From Bacillaceae bacterium JMAK1 (GTDB taxonomy: Bacteria; Bacillota; Bacilli; Bacillales; Marinococcaceae), in NCBI GenBank assembly GCA_012970285.1, contig JIBW01000002.1, forward strand, positions 372,001 through 436,000: DNA of 64,000 nucleotides, written 5' to 3'. The notes under the pieces were generated by a model. It worked only from the letters and a program-made list of their open reading frames with translations, ran no database searches and was not told the origin of the DNA. Of this stretch, positions 1 through 6,431 are shown one piece after another; positions within the stretch are counted from its first letter, which is position 1, and each line of letters begins with the position of its first letter. A program made the translations under genes and the position numbers.

Positions 1-336
1 GTCTATCAACCGTCTTGTCATATGACCCATGTTCAAAAGAATGTCGATGCACCATTCGAGTTGATCGCTAAAGTCCCCGGGCTGAATTATGTGCCTATGG
101 ACAAACAAGATCTTTGCTGTGGTTCAGCAGGGATTTACAACATCGTGAACTACGAAGCATCGATGGACATTTTAGACTATAAAATGCCAGCGGTCGTCAG
201 TGCGAAACCAGATTTGATTATTACGACGAATCCAGGCTGTCATTTACAAATGAAAATGGGTGTAGAACGTGAAGGGCTCAGTCATCAGATTCAAGTGAAA
301 CATCTCGTTGAAGTCATCGCAGAATCTTGTTTATAG
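1..336 (+). CDS. glcF: Glycolate oxidase iron-sulfur subunit-type protein, C-terminal part (partial)
   Basis: The frame is open from base 1, so the N-terminus lies outside the window. The visible 111 residues match the second cysteine-rich (CCG) domain of GlcF/heterodisulfide-reductase-like proteins: a first Cys in YQPSCH, then a DLCCGSAG motif, then a late Cys in TTNPGCHLQM. In the family these cysteines bind Fe-S clusters that take electrons from a flavoprotein partner oxidising glycolate or a related 2-hydroxyacid. Stop at 334-336, 11 bases before the L-2-hydroxyglutarate oxidase start, which suggests one operon for 2-hydroxyacid oxidation. The glcF name is by domain only; without the N-terminal ferredoxin domain LutA-like proteins cannot be fully excluded. 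Confidence 0.8.
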   Translation, partial: VYQPSCHMTHVQKNVDAPFELIAKVPGLNYVPMDKQDLCCGSAGIYNIVNYEASMDILDYKMPAVVSAKPDLIITTNPGCHLQMKMGVEREGLSHQIQVKHLVEVIAESCL

Positions 337-347
337 GAGAGGGTAAC

Positions 348-1544
348 ATGCATGATTACACAATTATCGGGGGAGGAATCGTCGGTTTAAGCGTTGCTTA
401 CAACCTACTAAACGAGAATCCTAACGTAAAGGTTCAAGTTATTGAAAAAGAAAAAGAAGTAGCTTCACATCAGACCGGTCATAACAGTGGCGTCATTCAT
501 TCAGGTATTTATTACAAGCCTGGTAGCTATAAAGCGAAGTTTGCAAAAGCAGGTAGTGAATCGATGCGTGCATTTTGTCAAGAACATCATGTGGATGTTG
601 ATATATGTGGCAAAGTAATTGTCGCAACAGACGAATCTGAATTAACAAACCTCGAGAATCTGTATGAGCGAGGAAGAACGAACGGCCTTGATGTTGAGCT
701 CCTAGATGCAGATCAGTTAAAAGAAATTGAACCTCACGTAAATGGTATAAAAGCAATTCGAGTTCCGACGGCTGGAATCGTCAGTTACAAAGACGTATCT
801 GAGAAATTAGCAGAATTAATTAGAAACAACGGAGGCACACTTCACTTAAATGAGGAAGTAACATCCATTGTTGAAACTAAACAATCCGTTACAGTTAGAA
901 CGAACAACAAAACGTACCATTCCCACTACCTTATTAATTGTGCGGGTTTACAAAGTGATCGGATTGCCAAGATGGCTGGTTATCATTTAGACATGAAGAT
1001 TGTGCCATTTCGCGGAGAGTATTATAAGTTGAAGCCCGAAAAACGCTATCTCGTCAATAACCTCATTTACCCAGTACCTAACCCTGAATTCCCGTTTTTA
1101 GGTGTTCACTTTACTCGAATGATTGATGGGGAAGTGGATGCAGGTCCAAATGCTGTTTTGTCCTTTAAACGCGAAGGGTATAACAAGACCGATTTTAATG
1201 CGAAAGACTTGTCTGAAGTGCTAACGTACGGTGGTTTTTGGCGAATTGCACGCAAATATATGAAAACGGGAATTGGAGAAATGGTTCGTTCTTACAACAA
1301 AGATGAGTTTGTAAAGAGTTTGCAACGTCTAATTCCAGAAGTACAAAAAGAAGACCTCGTTAAAGCACCAAGTGGGGTTCGTGCACAGGCGCTGACGGTA
1401 GAAGGAAAGATGGTGGATGATTTCCATCTAGTGAACGGGAGGCGTTCGCTTCACGTATGCAATGCACCATCACCGGCTGCAACTGCATCATTAGAAATAG
1501 GAAAAGAAATTGCAAAACAAGTCCTTGTTCCTAAAACAAGCTAG
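348..1544 (+). CDS. lhgO: L-2-hydroxyglutarate oxidase
   Basis: 398-residue FAD-dependent oxidoreductase of the DAO fold. The N-terminus carries the dinucleotide-binding motif GGGIVGLSVAYNL, and the family signature HNSGVIHSGIYY follows at about residue 46. The C-terminus ends with a SPAATASLEIGKEIA FAD-contact helix. Family members oxidise L-2-hydroxyglutarate to 2-oxoglutarate and pass electrons to the membrane. The start at 348 is chosen because GGAGAGGG lies just before it; a longer in-frame ATG at 327 lies inside the upstream gene. It follows glcF by 11 bases and is probably cotranscribed. No clear terminator is seen behind it. Confidence 0.9.
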   Translation: MHDYTIIGGGIVGLSVAYNLLNENPNVKVQVIEKEKEVASHQTGHNSGVIHSGIYYKPGSYKAKFAKAGSESMRAFCQEHHVDVDICGKVIVATDESELTNLENLYERGRTNGLDVELLDADQLKEIEPHVNGIKAIRVPTAGIVSYKDVSEKLAELIRNNGGTLHLNEEVTSIVETKQSVTVRTNNKTYHSHYLINCAGLQSDRIAKMAGYHLDMKIVPFRGEYYKLKPEKRYLVNNLIYPVPNPEFPFLGVHFTRMIDGEVDAGPNAVLSFKREGYNKTDFNAKDLSEVLTYGGFWRIARKYMKTGIGEMVRSYNKDEFVKSLQRLIPEVQKEDLVKAPSGVRAQALTVEGKMVDDFHLVNGRRSLHVCNAPSPAATASLEIGKEIAKQVLVPKTS

Positions 1545-1699
1545 AGACAATGAATTTCAGCACGATTATACAGACTTTTGATTACTAATGTTACAAACGT
1601 ATGATAGTTTAACATTTCGAATTCAAACTAATTACATGTTTTTACAAGTTGATTACAAGCGTATAATATACACTGAGTCAGAAATCAAGGGGGATCAGT

Positions 1700-1831
1700 G
1701 TGATCGTATTGACTTGGGAGTTATACGCTTTGGAATACGAGATTCACGACATCAGGAATGAACTTAGACGATTACAAGAAGAGGCAGACCAAATAAAGCA
1801 AGCATTTCAAACGAGGCAACTCGAAGAGTAA
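1700..1831 (+). CDS. Small basic/acidic helical protein, 43 aa, unknown function
   Basis: GTG start with a strong AAGGGGGAT ribosome binding site a few bases upstream, and a TATAAT box at 1662-1667 a plausible distance in front. The product begins with a short hydrophobic stretch (VIVLTWELYALEYE) and continues as a charged, Gln-rich segment of heptad-like helix (NELRRLQEEADQIKQAF). I do not recognise a family. A compact stem-loop with a T run starts two bases after the stop, so the unit promoter-RBS-ORF-terminator is complete, which supports a real monocistronic small gene. Confidence 0.6.
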   Translation: MIVLTWELYALEYEIHDIRNELRRLQEEADQIKQAFQTRQLEE

Positions 1832-1832
1832 G

Positions 1833-1856
1833 CGTACACGGAATGTGTGCGTTTTT
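1833..1856 (+). terminator. Intrinsic terminator of the 43-aa gene
   Basis: CGTACAC (1833-1839) pairs with GTGTGCG (1845-1851) with one G-U, loop of five, followed by TTTTT. Confidence 0.65.
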
Positions 1857-1961
1857 ACTTTGTTGCAAAACTGTAAGAATTACGCAAGACAAATGACTAC
1901 GTTTTTATTGCCTGGTTCGATAAAGTAGTAGATAAAGCAGTGGATGAAGGAGGAGCATTTC

Positions 1962-2042
1962 TTGAACATGAATTTCGTGTTGCTCGTAGCTTTTTTTGTT
2001 CTTGTTGTAGGAACACTTGTTATTTTTCAAAGAATTGGGTGA
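1962..2042 (+). CDS. 26-aa single-span membrane peptide
   Basis: TTG start six bases after GAAGGAGGAG, with an alternative ATG two codons later. The product is almost only one hydrophobic helix (FVLLVAFFVLVVGTLVIF) followed by QRIG. Its TGA stop at 2040-2042 runs directly into the GAGGAG ribosome binding site of the next small membrane gene, a layout typical of translational coupling. A reading frame opening at 1940 crosses this gene in another phase and is an artefact. Function unknown; it could be a toxin-like or regulatory small membrane peptide, but nothing here shows that. Confidence 0.5.
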   Translation: MNMNFVLLVAFFVLVVGTLVIFQRIG

Positions 2043-2053
2043 GGAGTCGTTTC

Positions 2054-2236
2054 ATGGATGTGTTAAATCGGTTTGGATTGTTTAATGTATTTATCGTATT
2101 TGGAGGGTTGGTGCTCGTCCTTCTTTATGTCGATTTTGAGAATCCACTCGTGTTAGATGTGGTTATGCTCGTTGCATACGCACTAATCGTTGCGATGCAT
2201 TTAACGAGACTAGTGATGATTCTGAAGAACCGTTGA
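2054..2236 (+). CDS. 60-aa membrane protein with two helices, unknown function
   Basis: ATG eight bases after GAGGAG. Two predicted membrane helices (about residues 9-24 and 32-50) are separated by a short acidic loop DFENP, ending in a basic LKNR tail. It sits 11 bases behind the 26-aa membrane peptide and is likely translated from the same mRNA. I do not recognise a family. The upstream in-frame extension to 1940 lacks its own ribosome binding site and overlaps the 26-aa gene, so the shorter start is preferred. Confidence 0.6.
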   Translation: MDVLNRFGLFNVFIVFGGLVLVLLYVDFENPLVLDVVMLVAYALIVAMHLTRLVMILKNR

Positions 2237-2261
2237 CAATAAATTATGAGTATGGCATGCT
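2233..2261 (+). promoter_or_regulatory. Candidate promoter for the ABC-F leader RNA
   Basis: A perfect TTGACA (-35) lies at 2233-2238, overlapping the stop codon of the preceding gene. A 17-base spacer leads to CATGCT at 2256-2261, a weak -10. Transcription would begin near 2268, just in front of the first leader stem. Confidence 0.45.
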
Positions 2262-2297
2262 TTAGCTAACTTAATGAAAGGAAAGGTACAACGTCGA

Positions 2298-2309
2298 ATG
2301 TGGAACTAA
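2298..2309 (+). CDS. Three-codon upstream reading frame (Met-Trp-Asn) in the ABC-F leader
   Basis: ATG TGG AAC TAA follows a GAAAGG sequence with an 11-base spacer, slightly longer than ideal. Its stop codon overlaps the 5' arm of leader stem P2 and its ribosome binding site lies in P1, so translation here would change the fold. Ultra-short upstream frames are known in leaders of antibiotic-inducible ABC-F genes. A second leader frame of 18 codons (2410-2466) ends seven bases before the terminator stem, but its ribosome binding site is too close to the ATG. Confidence 0.45.
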   Translation: MWN

Positions 2310-2472
2310 TTCTATTACAAACAGACAATAGTAATACAAATATGTATGAATTTTGTCTAGAGATAGGATTAGTCTGCCCAAATGTACCCTTTCCGATAAA
2401 GTGAAGGAAATGAATTCAAACGTCTTTTTGCGTTTGATTTATTCGCGTACGTTTATAATGGATTAATTAAAC

Positions 2473-2503
2473 TCTCTCTAGGCAAAGCTGGAGGGATTTT
2501 TTT
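2473..2503 (+). terminator. Leader terminator that also hides the ABC-F ribosome binding site
   Basis: TCTCTCTA (2473-2480) pairs over eight positions with TGGAGGGA (2489-2496), then seven T residues follow at 2497-2503. The 3' arm contains the GGAGGG Shine-Dalgarno sequence, and the T run includes the first two bases of the TTG start codon, so one hairpin could control both transcription and translation. Confidence 0.75.
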
Positions 2504-4097
2504 GTTATTAAGAGCAAATCATTTAAGTTATTCAGTAAAAGGGAAATCATTATTTTCAATTGATCAGTTGCACGTATATGAAGGTGAGCGAATTGGTTTG
2601 GTCGGCAAAAATGGTGCGGGAAAAACGACATTATTACAATTGCTTGCTACCATTAGGACGGTTGACGAAGGCGAAGTTATTCTTAAAGGTACTTCCGCAT
2701 TTGTGCCTCAAGAAGATCATCTGCCTAGTTTGGAACGTGAGCACAAGGAAAGACACTTATGGAACGTTCCAGAGACGCCTAACAGCGGTGGGGAGAAGAC
2801 TCGCTTGAAGATTGCACATGCTTTTGCAACGGATGCAGAGCTACTCATTATGGATGAGCCGACAAGTCATCTCGATGTAACTGGAATCGAACAATTAGAA
2901 GATCAAATCGTAAATCAGTCACGTACGGTAATCGTTACGTCACACGATATCGCATTCTTAAACACGATTTGCACGACGATTTGGGAATTAGACGATGGGA
3001 AGCTGACTGTATTTACGGGCAATTACGATGCGTACAAAAAGCAAAAACGAGAAATGGTTGACGAGCAAGCATTTCAATATGATCAATATGTAAAAGAAAA
3101 GAAGCGATTGCAACAATCGATTGAAGGGGTAAAGAAAAAATCAGCTTCTATAAAAAAAGCACCTTCTCGAATGGGGAATTCGGAAGCGCGTCTGCATAAG
3201 CGCAGCGCTGGTGAAACGAAAGCAAAGTTAAATCGCGCAGGGAAAGCAATCGATGCACGAATACAGCAATTAGAAGTGAAAGAAAAACCTAAAACAGAAG
3301 CAACACTCGCCTTTAATGCTGCGAAGGTTAGCCCGCTTAACTCGAAATATGTGTTGCAATTTCAAGATCAGCAATTAATGGTTCCGAACCAGACGGTTGC
3401 CAAACAGTTATCAGGCCAAGTGCAACGTGGAGATAAGCTCGCAATCACTGGCCAAAACGGAGTTGGGAAGACGACGTTACTACGTACCATGTATAAAAAC
3501 CGAACATTGTATTCGGTGAGTAAAGCGGCTAATATCGGTTATTTTGATCAACATCAAGAACAGGTCGATGGGGCTCGTACGATTTTAGAAAATGTGCTAG
3601 ATCAAAGTCCGTATGAAGAGTCGTTTGTACGTACAGTATTGGCTCGTTTGCAATTTCGTGGTGATACGGTGCATCAACGAGCAGCTCAACTAAGTGGCGG
3701 TGAGCGGGTGAAATTGTCGCTTATTATGACGTTACTAGGAGAGCACAACGTATTGTTTCTCGATGAACCAACAAATTACCTTGACTATGCTGCTAAAGAA
3801 GCACTTCAAGAATTATTAATCGCTTTCCCAGGCACGATCGTTTTTGTCACTCACGATCGACAGTTCATTGAAGAAGTAGCGAGTCACACGCTCAACCTTA
3901 ACGAACATGAAGTAAGAGTAAAAGACGCCAATCAAGTAGAGAGTGTTCAAGAACCAGAAGCAATGGATCACTTGCAATTAGAGTTGCAAATTACAGAAAC
4001 GTTAAGTCGACTCGCTACGACAACTGATGAAAGCGAGAAAGCGTCTTTAGATCAGAAGTTCCAAGAGCTGATGAAACAGAAAAAGCATCTTAAGTAA
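2502..4097 (+). CDS. ABC-F ATPase, ribosome protection type (antibiotic resistance subfamily)
   Basis: 531 residues with two ATP-binding domains and no membrane segment. Domain 1 has GLVGKNGAGKTT, a degenerate signature PNSGGEKTR and LLIMDEPTSHLD. A basic, coiled-coil linker (about residues 180-275) contains RMGNSEARLHKR. Domain 2 has ITGQNGVGKTTLL, LSGGERVK and VLFLDEPTNYLD. This layout and the linker resemble the Vga/VmlR group, which bind the ribosomal E site and displace pleuromutilin, lincosamide and streptogramin A drugs. The TTG start follows GGAGGG by five bases; homologs likewise start near MLLRANHLSYS. Expression is probably controlled by the leader attenuator. Substrate range cannot be read from sequence. 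Confidence 0.85.
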   Translation: MLLRANHLSYSVKGKSLFSIDQLHVYEGERIGLVGKNGAGKTTLLQLLATIRTVDEGEVILKGTSAFVPQEDHLPSLEREHKERHLWNVPETPNSGGEKTRLKIAHAFATDAELLIMDEPTSHLDVTGIEQLEDQIVNQSRTVIVTSHDIAFLNTICTTIWELDDGKLTVFTGNYDAYKKQKREMVDEQAFQYDQYVKEKKRLQQSIEGVKKKSASIKKAPSRMGNSEARLHKRSAGETKAKLNRAGKAIDARIQQLEVKEKPKTEATLAFNAAKVSPLNSKYVLQFQDQQLMVPNQTVAKQLSGQVQRGDKLAITGQNGVGKTTLLRTMYKNRTLYSVSKAANIGYFDQHQEQVDGARTILENVLDQSPYEESFVRTVLARLQFRGDTVHQRAAQLSGGERVKLSLIMTLLGEHNVLFLDEPTNYLDYAAKEALQELLIAFPGTIVFVTHDRQFIEEVASHTLNLNEHEVRVKDANQVESVQEPEAMDHLQLELQITETLSRLATTTDESEKASLDQKFQELMKQKKHLK

Positions 4098-4141
4098 CGG
4101 GAAATGTTCCCTTCTAACCTTTGTCATTCTTAAGGATAAAT

Positions 4142-4179
4142 CCCTTCTCGCAAGAAAACACTAACAAAAACGAGAAGGG
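4142..4179 (+). promoter_or_regulatory. Perfect 9-bp inverted repeat covering the RBS of the next gene
   Basis: CCCTTCTCG (4142-4150) is the exact reverse complement of CGAGAAGGG (4171-4179). The second arm contains the GAAGGG ribosome binding site of the lipoprotein gene starting at 4184, so folding would block its translation. No T run follows, so it does not look like a terminator. A weak five-pair hairpin (4099-4111) after the ABC-F stop is the only terminator-like element between the two genes. Confidence 0.5.
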
Positions 4180-4183
4180 TGAG

Positions 4184-5329
4184 ATGATGAAACGCATTGT
4201 ATTCCTATTTTTTCTGTTCGTCTTTATGACTGCTGTAGGTTGCCAAGAAGCATCGCCAGATGTCATTCCTGATGAAGAATTAGGTCGTTTGCAGTATTTG
4301 AACTTGAATTCAGCCTATGATGACGGGGATGGACGTTATCCTAACCGAGGGCAGTATGAATTGCCGGATTTGTACATTCATTATATTGATGTCGGTCAAG
4401 GAGACGCGACGCTTTTGCACTCGGAAGATTTCACAGCACTAATTGATACAGGTAGGCACGATCAATCGGATGTTGTTGATTATTTGCATGAACAAAATGT
4501 AAAAGAACTTGATCTAGTAATCGGTTCACACGTTCATGCTGATCATATCGGTCAAATGGATAAAATCATTGAAGGATTTAATGTGAAAGAAGTATGGATG
4601 AACGGGGATGAGCACACGACTGCAACGTTTGAACGAGTCGTCGATGCAATCTTAGAAGCAGATGTGATCTACGAAGAACCGAGGCATGGTGACTCAGAAA
4701 TTCACGGTAATGCTTCGTTTACCGTACTCCATCCCGAAACACTTACAGAACACAAAAACAACAACTCTCTCGTCATTAAAGTCGCTTATGGCGATCAAAG
4801 TTTTTTATTTACAGGTGACATTGAAGAAGGCGCAGAAAATGAACTGTTAGAGCGTGATGTTGCACTACAGAGTGATGTACTTAAAGTGTCACATCATGGC
4901 TCAAATTCATCGAATAGCGAAGCGTTTCTTCATGCAGTTGAACCGAGTTTAGCGATTTATTCAGCAGGAGAAGGAAATCCGTTCGATCACCCAGATGATG
5001 ATGTGTTAGCACGTCTAGAGTCGATCGGTGCAAATGTGTATGGTACAGACGTTTCAGGCAATATTGTTGTAAAGACAAACGGTCGTGATTATTCTGTTCA
5101 AGCGAGTGAAGAAAAAGATGCCGGTACGTGTTACGCTAGTATGGTAGCAGTGAATCGTGCGACCGTCGAAGAATTACAAGAAATTAGCCAAATTGGTCCT
5201 GCACGAGCAGAGCAGATACTAAACTTGCGACCTTTCACTTCATATAATGACTTTCTACGTATTGAAGGAATTGGAGAGGAACACCTTAAATCGATTGAGC
5301 AACAGGGATTAGCCTGTTTTGATGATTAG
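4184..5329 (+). CDS. Secreted ComEC/Rec2-related metallo-beta-lactamase lipoprotein with C-terminal HhH domain
   Basis: 381 residues. A signal peptide ends in the lipobox AVGC, so the mature protein should be lipid-anchored outside the cell. A metallo-beta-lactamase domain (about residues 60-300) begins with YIDVGQGDATLL, carries the metal motif SHVHADHIG and continues with FTGDIEEGAE and SHHGSNSS. The C-terminal ~60 residues form a ComEA-type helix-hairpin-helix DNA-binding module (VNRATVEELQEISQIGPARA). The architecture suggests an extracellular nuclease or DNA-handling enzyme; the catalytic activity is inferred. Start 4184 (or 4187) is chosen because the signal peptide begins there. The stop is nine bases before the DUF3006 gene, a frequent partner. 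Confidence 0.8.
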   Translation: MMKRIVFLFFLFVFMTAVGCQEASPDVIPDEELGRLQYLNLNSAYDDGDGRYPNRGQYELPDLYIHYIDVGQGDATLLHSEDFTALIDTGRHDQSDVVDYLHEQNVKELDLVIGSHVHADHIGQMDKIIEGFNVKEVWMNGDEHTTATFERVVDAILEADVIYEEPRHGDSEIHGNASFTVLHPETLTEHKNNNSLVIKVAYGDQSFLFTGDIEEGAENELLERDVALQSDVLKVSHHGSNSSNSEAFLHAVEPSLAIYSAGEGNPFDHPDDDVLARLESIGANVYGTDVSGNIVVKTNGRDYSVQASEEKDAGTCYASMVAVNRATVEELQEISQIGPARAEQILNLRPFTSYNDFLRIEGIGEEHLKSIEQQGLACFDD

Positions 5330-5338
5330 GAGGGATGA

Positions 5339-5599
5339 GTGATTACAGAACGTGCTGTTCTAGATCGTATTGAAGACGGGATTGCTGTCATATTAGTCGG
5401 GAAGAATGAAGAAGAATACCATGTTAAAGCAACCGAGTTACCTGAAGGTGCTACAGATGGTACAATTCTCGACGTTCAAGCTACGAGTGGTAAGATCCAA
5501 GACATGACAATTAATCATGAAGAAACAGCAGATCAAAAAGCAAGGATCTCTGCTAAAATGAACCAATTGAAAAAGAAAAAAGGTGGAAGGTTTTCATAA
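5339..5599 (+). CDS. DUF3006 family small protein
   Basis: 86 residues, GTG start preceded by AGGAGGG. The pattern AVLDRIEDGIAVILVG near the N-terminus and the small beta-rich body fit DUF3006, whose genes often sit next to ComEC-like metallo-beta-lactamase genes, as here. The C-terminus is a basic tail (MNQLKKKKGGRFS). It has no signal peptide, so it is probably cytoplasmic, unlike its partner. Function is unknown. It is the last gene of a two-gene operon ending at a perfect palindromic terminator. Confidence 0.75.
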   Translation: MITERAVLDRIEDGIAVILVGKNEEEYHVKATELPEGATDGTILDVQATSGKIQDMTINHEETADQKARISAKMNQLKKKKGGRFS

Positions 5600-5631
5600 A
5601 GAAAGACCGTCAACGTTGACGGTCTTTCTTT
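5598..5631. terminator. Bidirectional terminator between DUF3006 and lmo0937-like genes
   Basis: A 34-base near-perfect palindrome around CAACGTTG with A-rich and T-rich flanks, usable by the convergent genes on both strands. Confidence 0.9.
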
Positions 5632-5633
5632 AT

Positions 5634-5774
5634 TTATTTTCTTCCTGCTAATAATTGAAATATAAATATAACGAGTGCTACAACGAGTAAGATATGGATT
5701 AGATTTCCAGCAACATCACCGATAAAGCCTAATAGCCATAATACGATTATAACGATAATAAGTGTCCAAAGCAT
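5634..5774 (-). CDS. lmo0937-type very small membrane protein (46 aa)
   Basis: ATG preceded by GGAGGTACGCG on the minus strand. Two hydrophobic helices (LIIVIIVLWLLGFIG and LIHILLVVALVIFIFQLL) flank a short DVAGN turn, and the protein ends in AGRK. Size and pattern match the lmo0937/DUF5670 family of tiny membrane proteins in Bacillales and Listeria, several of which are stress-induced. The molecular role is unknown. It converges with the DUF3006 gene and shares its terminator. Confidence 0.75.
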   Translation of the reverse strand: MLWTLIIVIIVLWLLGFIGDVAGNLIHILLVVALVIFIFQLLAGRK

Positions 5775-5869
5775 CGCGTACCTCCTGGCGTTTTGGCCTT
5801 ATTGAAAAGTACCCGTATAAACATAATAACAAACCAGTTATAATGACCTGTTTTATGGGAAGGAAGATG

Positions 5870-5898
5870 TTGACAGTGTGTGAAATCTATCATATAAT
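5870..5898 (+). promoter_or_regulatory. Consensus sigma-A promoter of tRNA-Val
   Basis: TTGACA (5870-5875), 17-base spacer, TATAAT (5893-5898): full match to both hexamers, 18 bases before the mature tRNA 5' end. Confidence 0.9.
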
Positions 5899-5916
5899 AT
5901 ACTTGTCGTTGATAAC

Positions 5917-5992
5917 GTTCCGTTAGCTCAGTTGGGAGAGCGCCACCTTGACAGGGTGGAGGTCACTGGTTCGAGCCCAGTACGGGACACCA
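5917..5992 (+). tRNA. tRNA-Val (anticodon GAC)
   Basis: 76 bases forming a full cloverleaf. The acceptor stem is GTTCCGT with ACGGGAC, the anticodon loop is TTGACAG in a CCACC/GGTGG stem, the T arm contains GGTTCGAGCCC, and CCA is encoded at 5990-5992. GAC reads GUC and GUU valine codons. It is a single tRNA with its own consensus promoter and downstream terminator. Confidence 0.95.
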
Positions 5993-6028
5993 TAAGTAAA
6001 TCTATGACTCTTTTGAGTATAATAACGA

Positions 6029-6066
6029 AACCTTATTCGGCTAATTATTGCTGAATAAGGTTTTTT
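6029..6066 (+). terminator. Terminator of tRNA-Val transcript
   Basis: AACCTTATTC (6029-6038) pairs with GAATAAGGTT (6053-6062), followed by T6. The stretch 6067-6217 holds no other recognisable feature. Confidence 0.85.
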
Positions 6067-6217
6067 GATGTTTGCTTTTCTCTTTACACTAGACGATTAT
6101 TTTATTTTGTCGAAGATTGTATAAAATATAAAATTACAGACATTTTTTGTCAAATATGTAGAAGCCTGATCGATGGATGTGATAGGATGATGCTGAAAAG
6201 GGGAAAGGGGACTGGTT

Positions 6218-6367
6218 ATGAACGAGGAATCACGTGCCGATCAATTACTAAAAATAATGGAAGCATTGAACTATTATACAGTGTTAACGGGGAAAGATAC
6301 TGATCAAGAGTTTCGTTATATTGCGGAAATGCTAGAAGAAGAATTGCAACTTAATATCGCAAATTAA
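6218..6367 (+). CDS. Small acidic helical protein (49 aa), unknown function
   Basis: ATG behind a strong AAAGGGG site, with a perfect terminator eight bases after the stop, giving a compact monocistronic unit. The sequence is acidic and helical (DQLLKIMEALNYY then RYIAEMLEEELQLN), with no signal peptide, membrane helix or cysteine. I do not recognise the family. It may be a small regulatory or binding protein of Bacillaceae; nothing in the neighbourhood indicates a role. Confidence 0.6.
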   Translation: MNEESRADQLLKIMEALNYYTVLTGKDTDQEFRYIAEMLEEELQLNIAN

Positions 6368-6374
6368 TCGTCAG

Positions 6375-6400
6375 AAATTCCCTCATTGAGGGAATTTTTT
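6375..6400 (+). terminator. Terminator after the 49-aa gene
   Basis: AAATTCCCTC pairs with GAGGGAATTT around a short ATT loop, followed by T6. Confidence 0.9.
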
Positions 6401-6431
6401 GTTATTGTTAGATAGTAGAGGAGGCGGTTAT

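Larger units (their letters stand above)
2280..2503 (+). promoter_or_regulatory. Transcription attenuator leader of the ABC-F gene
   Basis: Four mutually consistent pairings can be read directly. P1: 2280-2290 with 2383-2394 (11 pairs, one bulge). P2: 2305-2315 with 2363-2373 (11 pairs, one G-U). P3: 2323-2328 with 2353-2358 (6 pairs). Antiterminator: 2351-2363 with 2475-2487 (13 pairs, two G-U). P2 and P3 occupy antiterminator bases, and the antiterminator takes bases from the 5' arm of the terminator at 2473-2503. A three-codon reading frame (2298-2309) lies in the 5' arms of P1/P2. Inferred logic: a drug-stalled ribosome there opens P1/P2, frees the antiterminator and allows read-through, as known for attenuated ABC-F genes such as vmlR and lmo0919. 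The model is not tested. Confidence 0.75.

Noticed and set aside
1940-2053. N-terminal extension of the 60-aa membrane protein
   Set aside because: It overlaps the 26-aa frame in another phase, lacks an RBS of its own, and its sequence has no protein character.
2342-2404. 20-codon frame in the ABC-F leader
   Set aside because: No ribosome binding site; it crosses the paired regions and is more likely chance.
4121-4183. Longer start for the MBL-HhH lipoprotein
   Set aside because: It would place 21 residues before the signal peptide and has no RBS; the inverted repeat lies in this segment.
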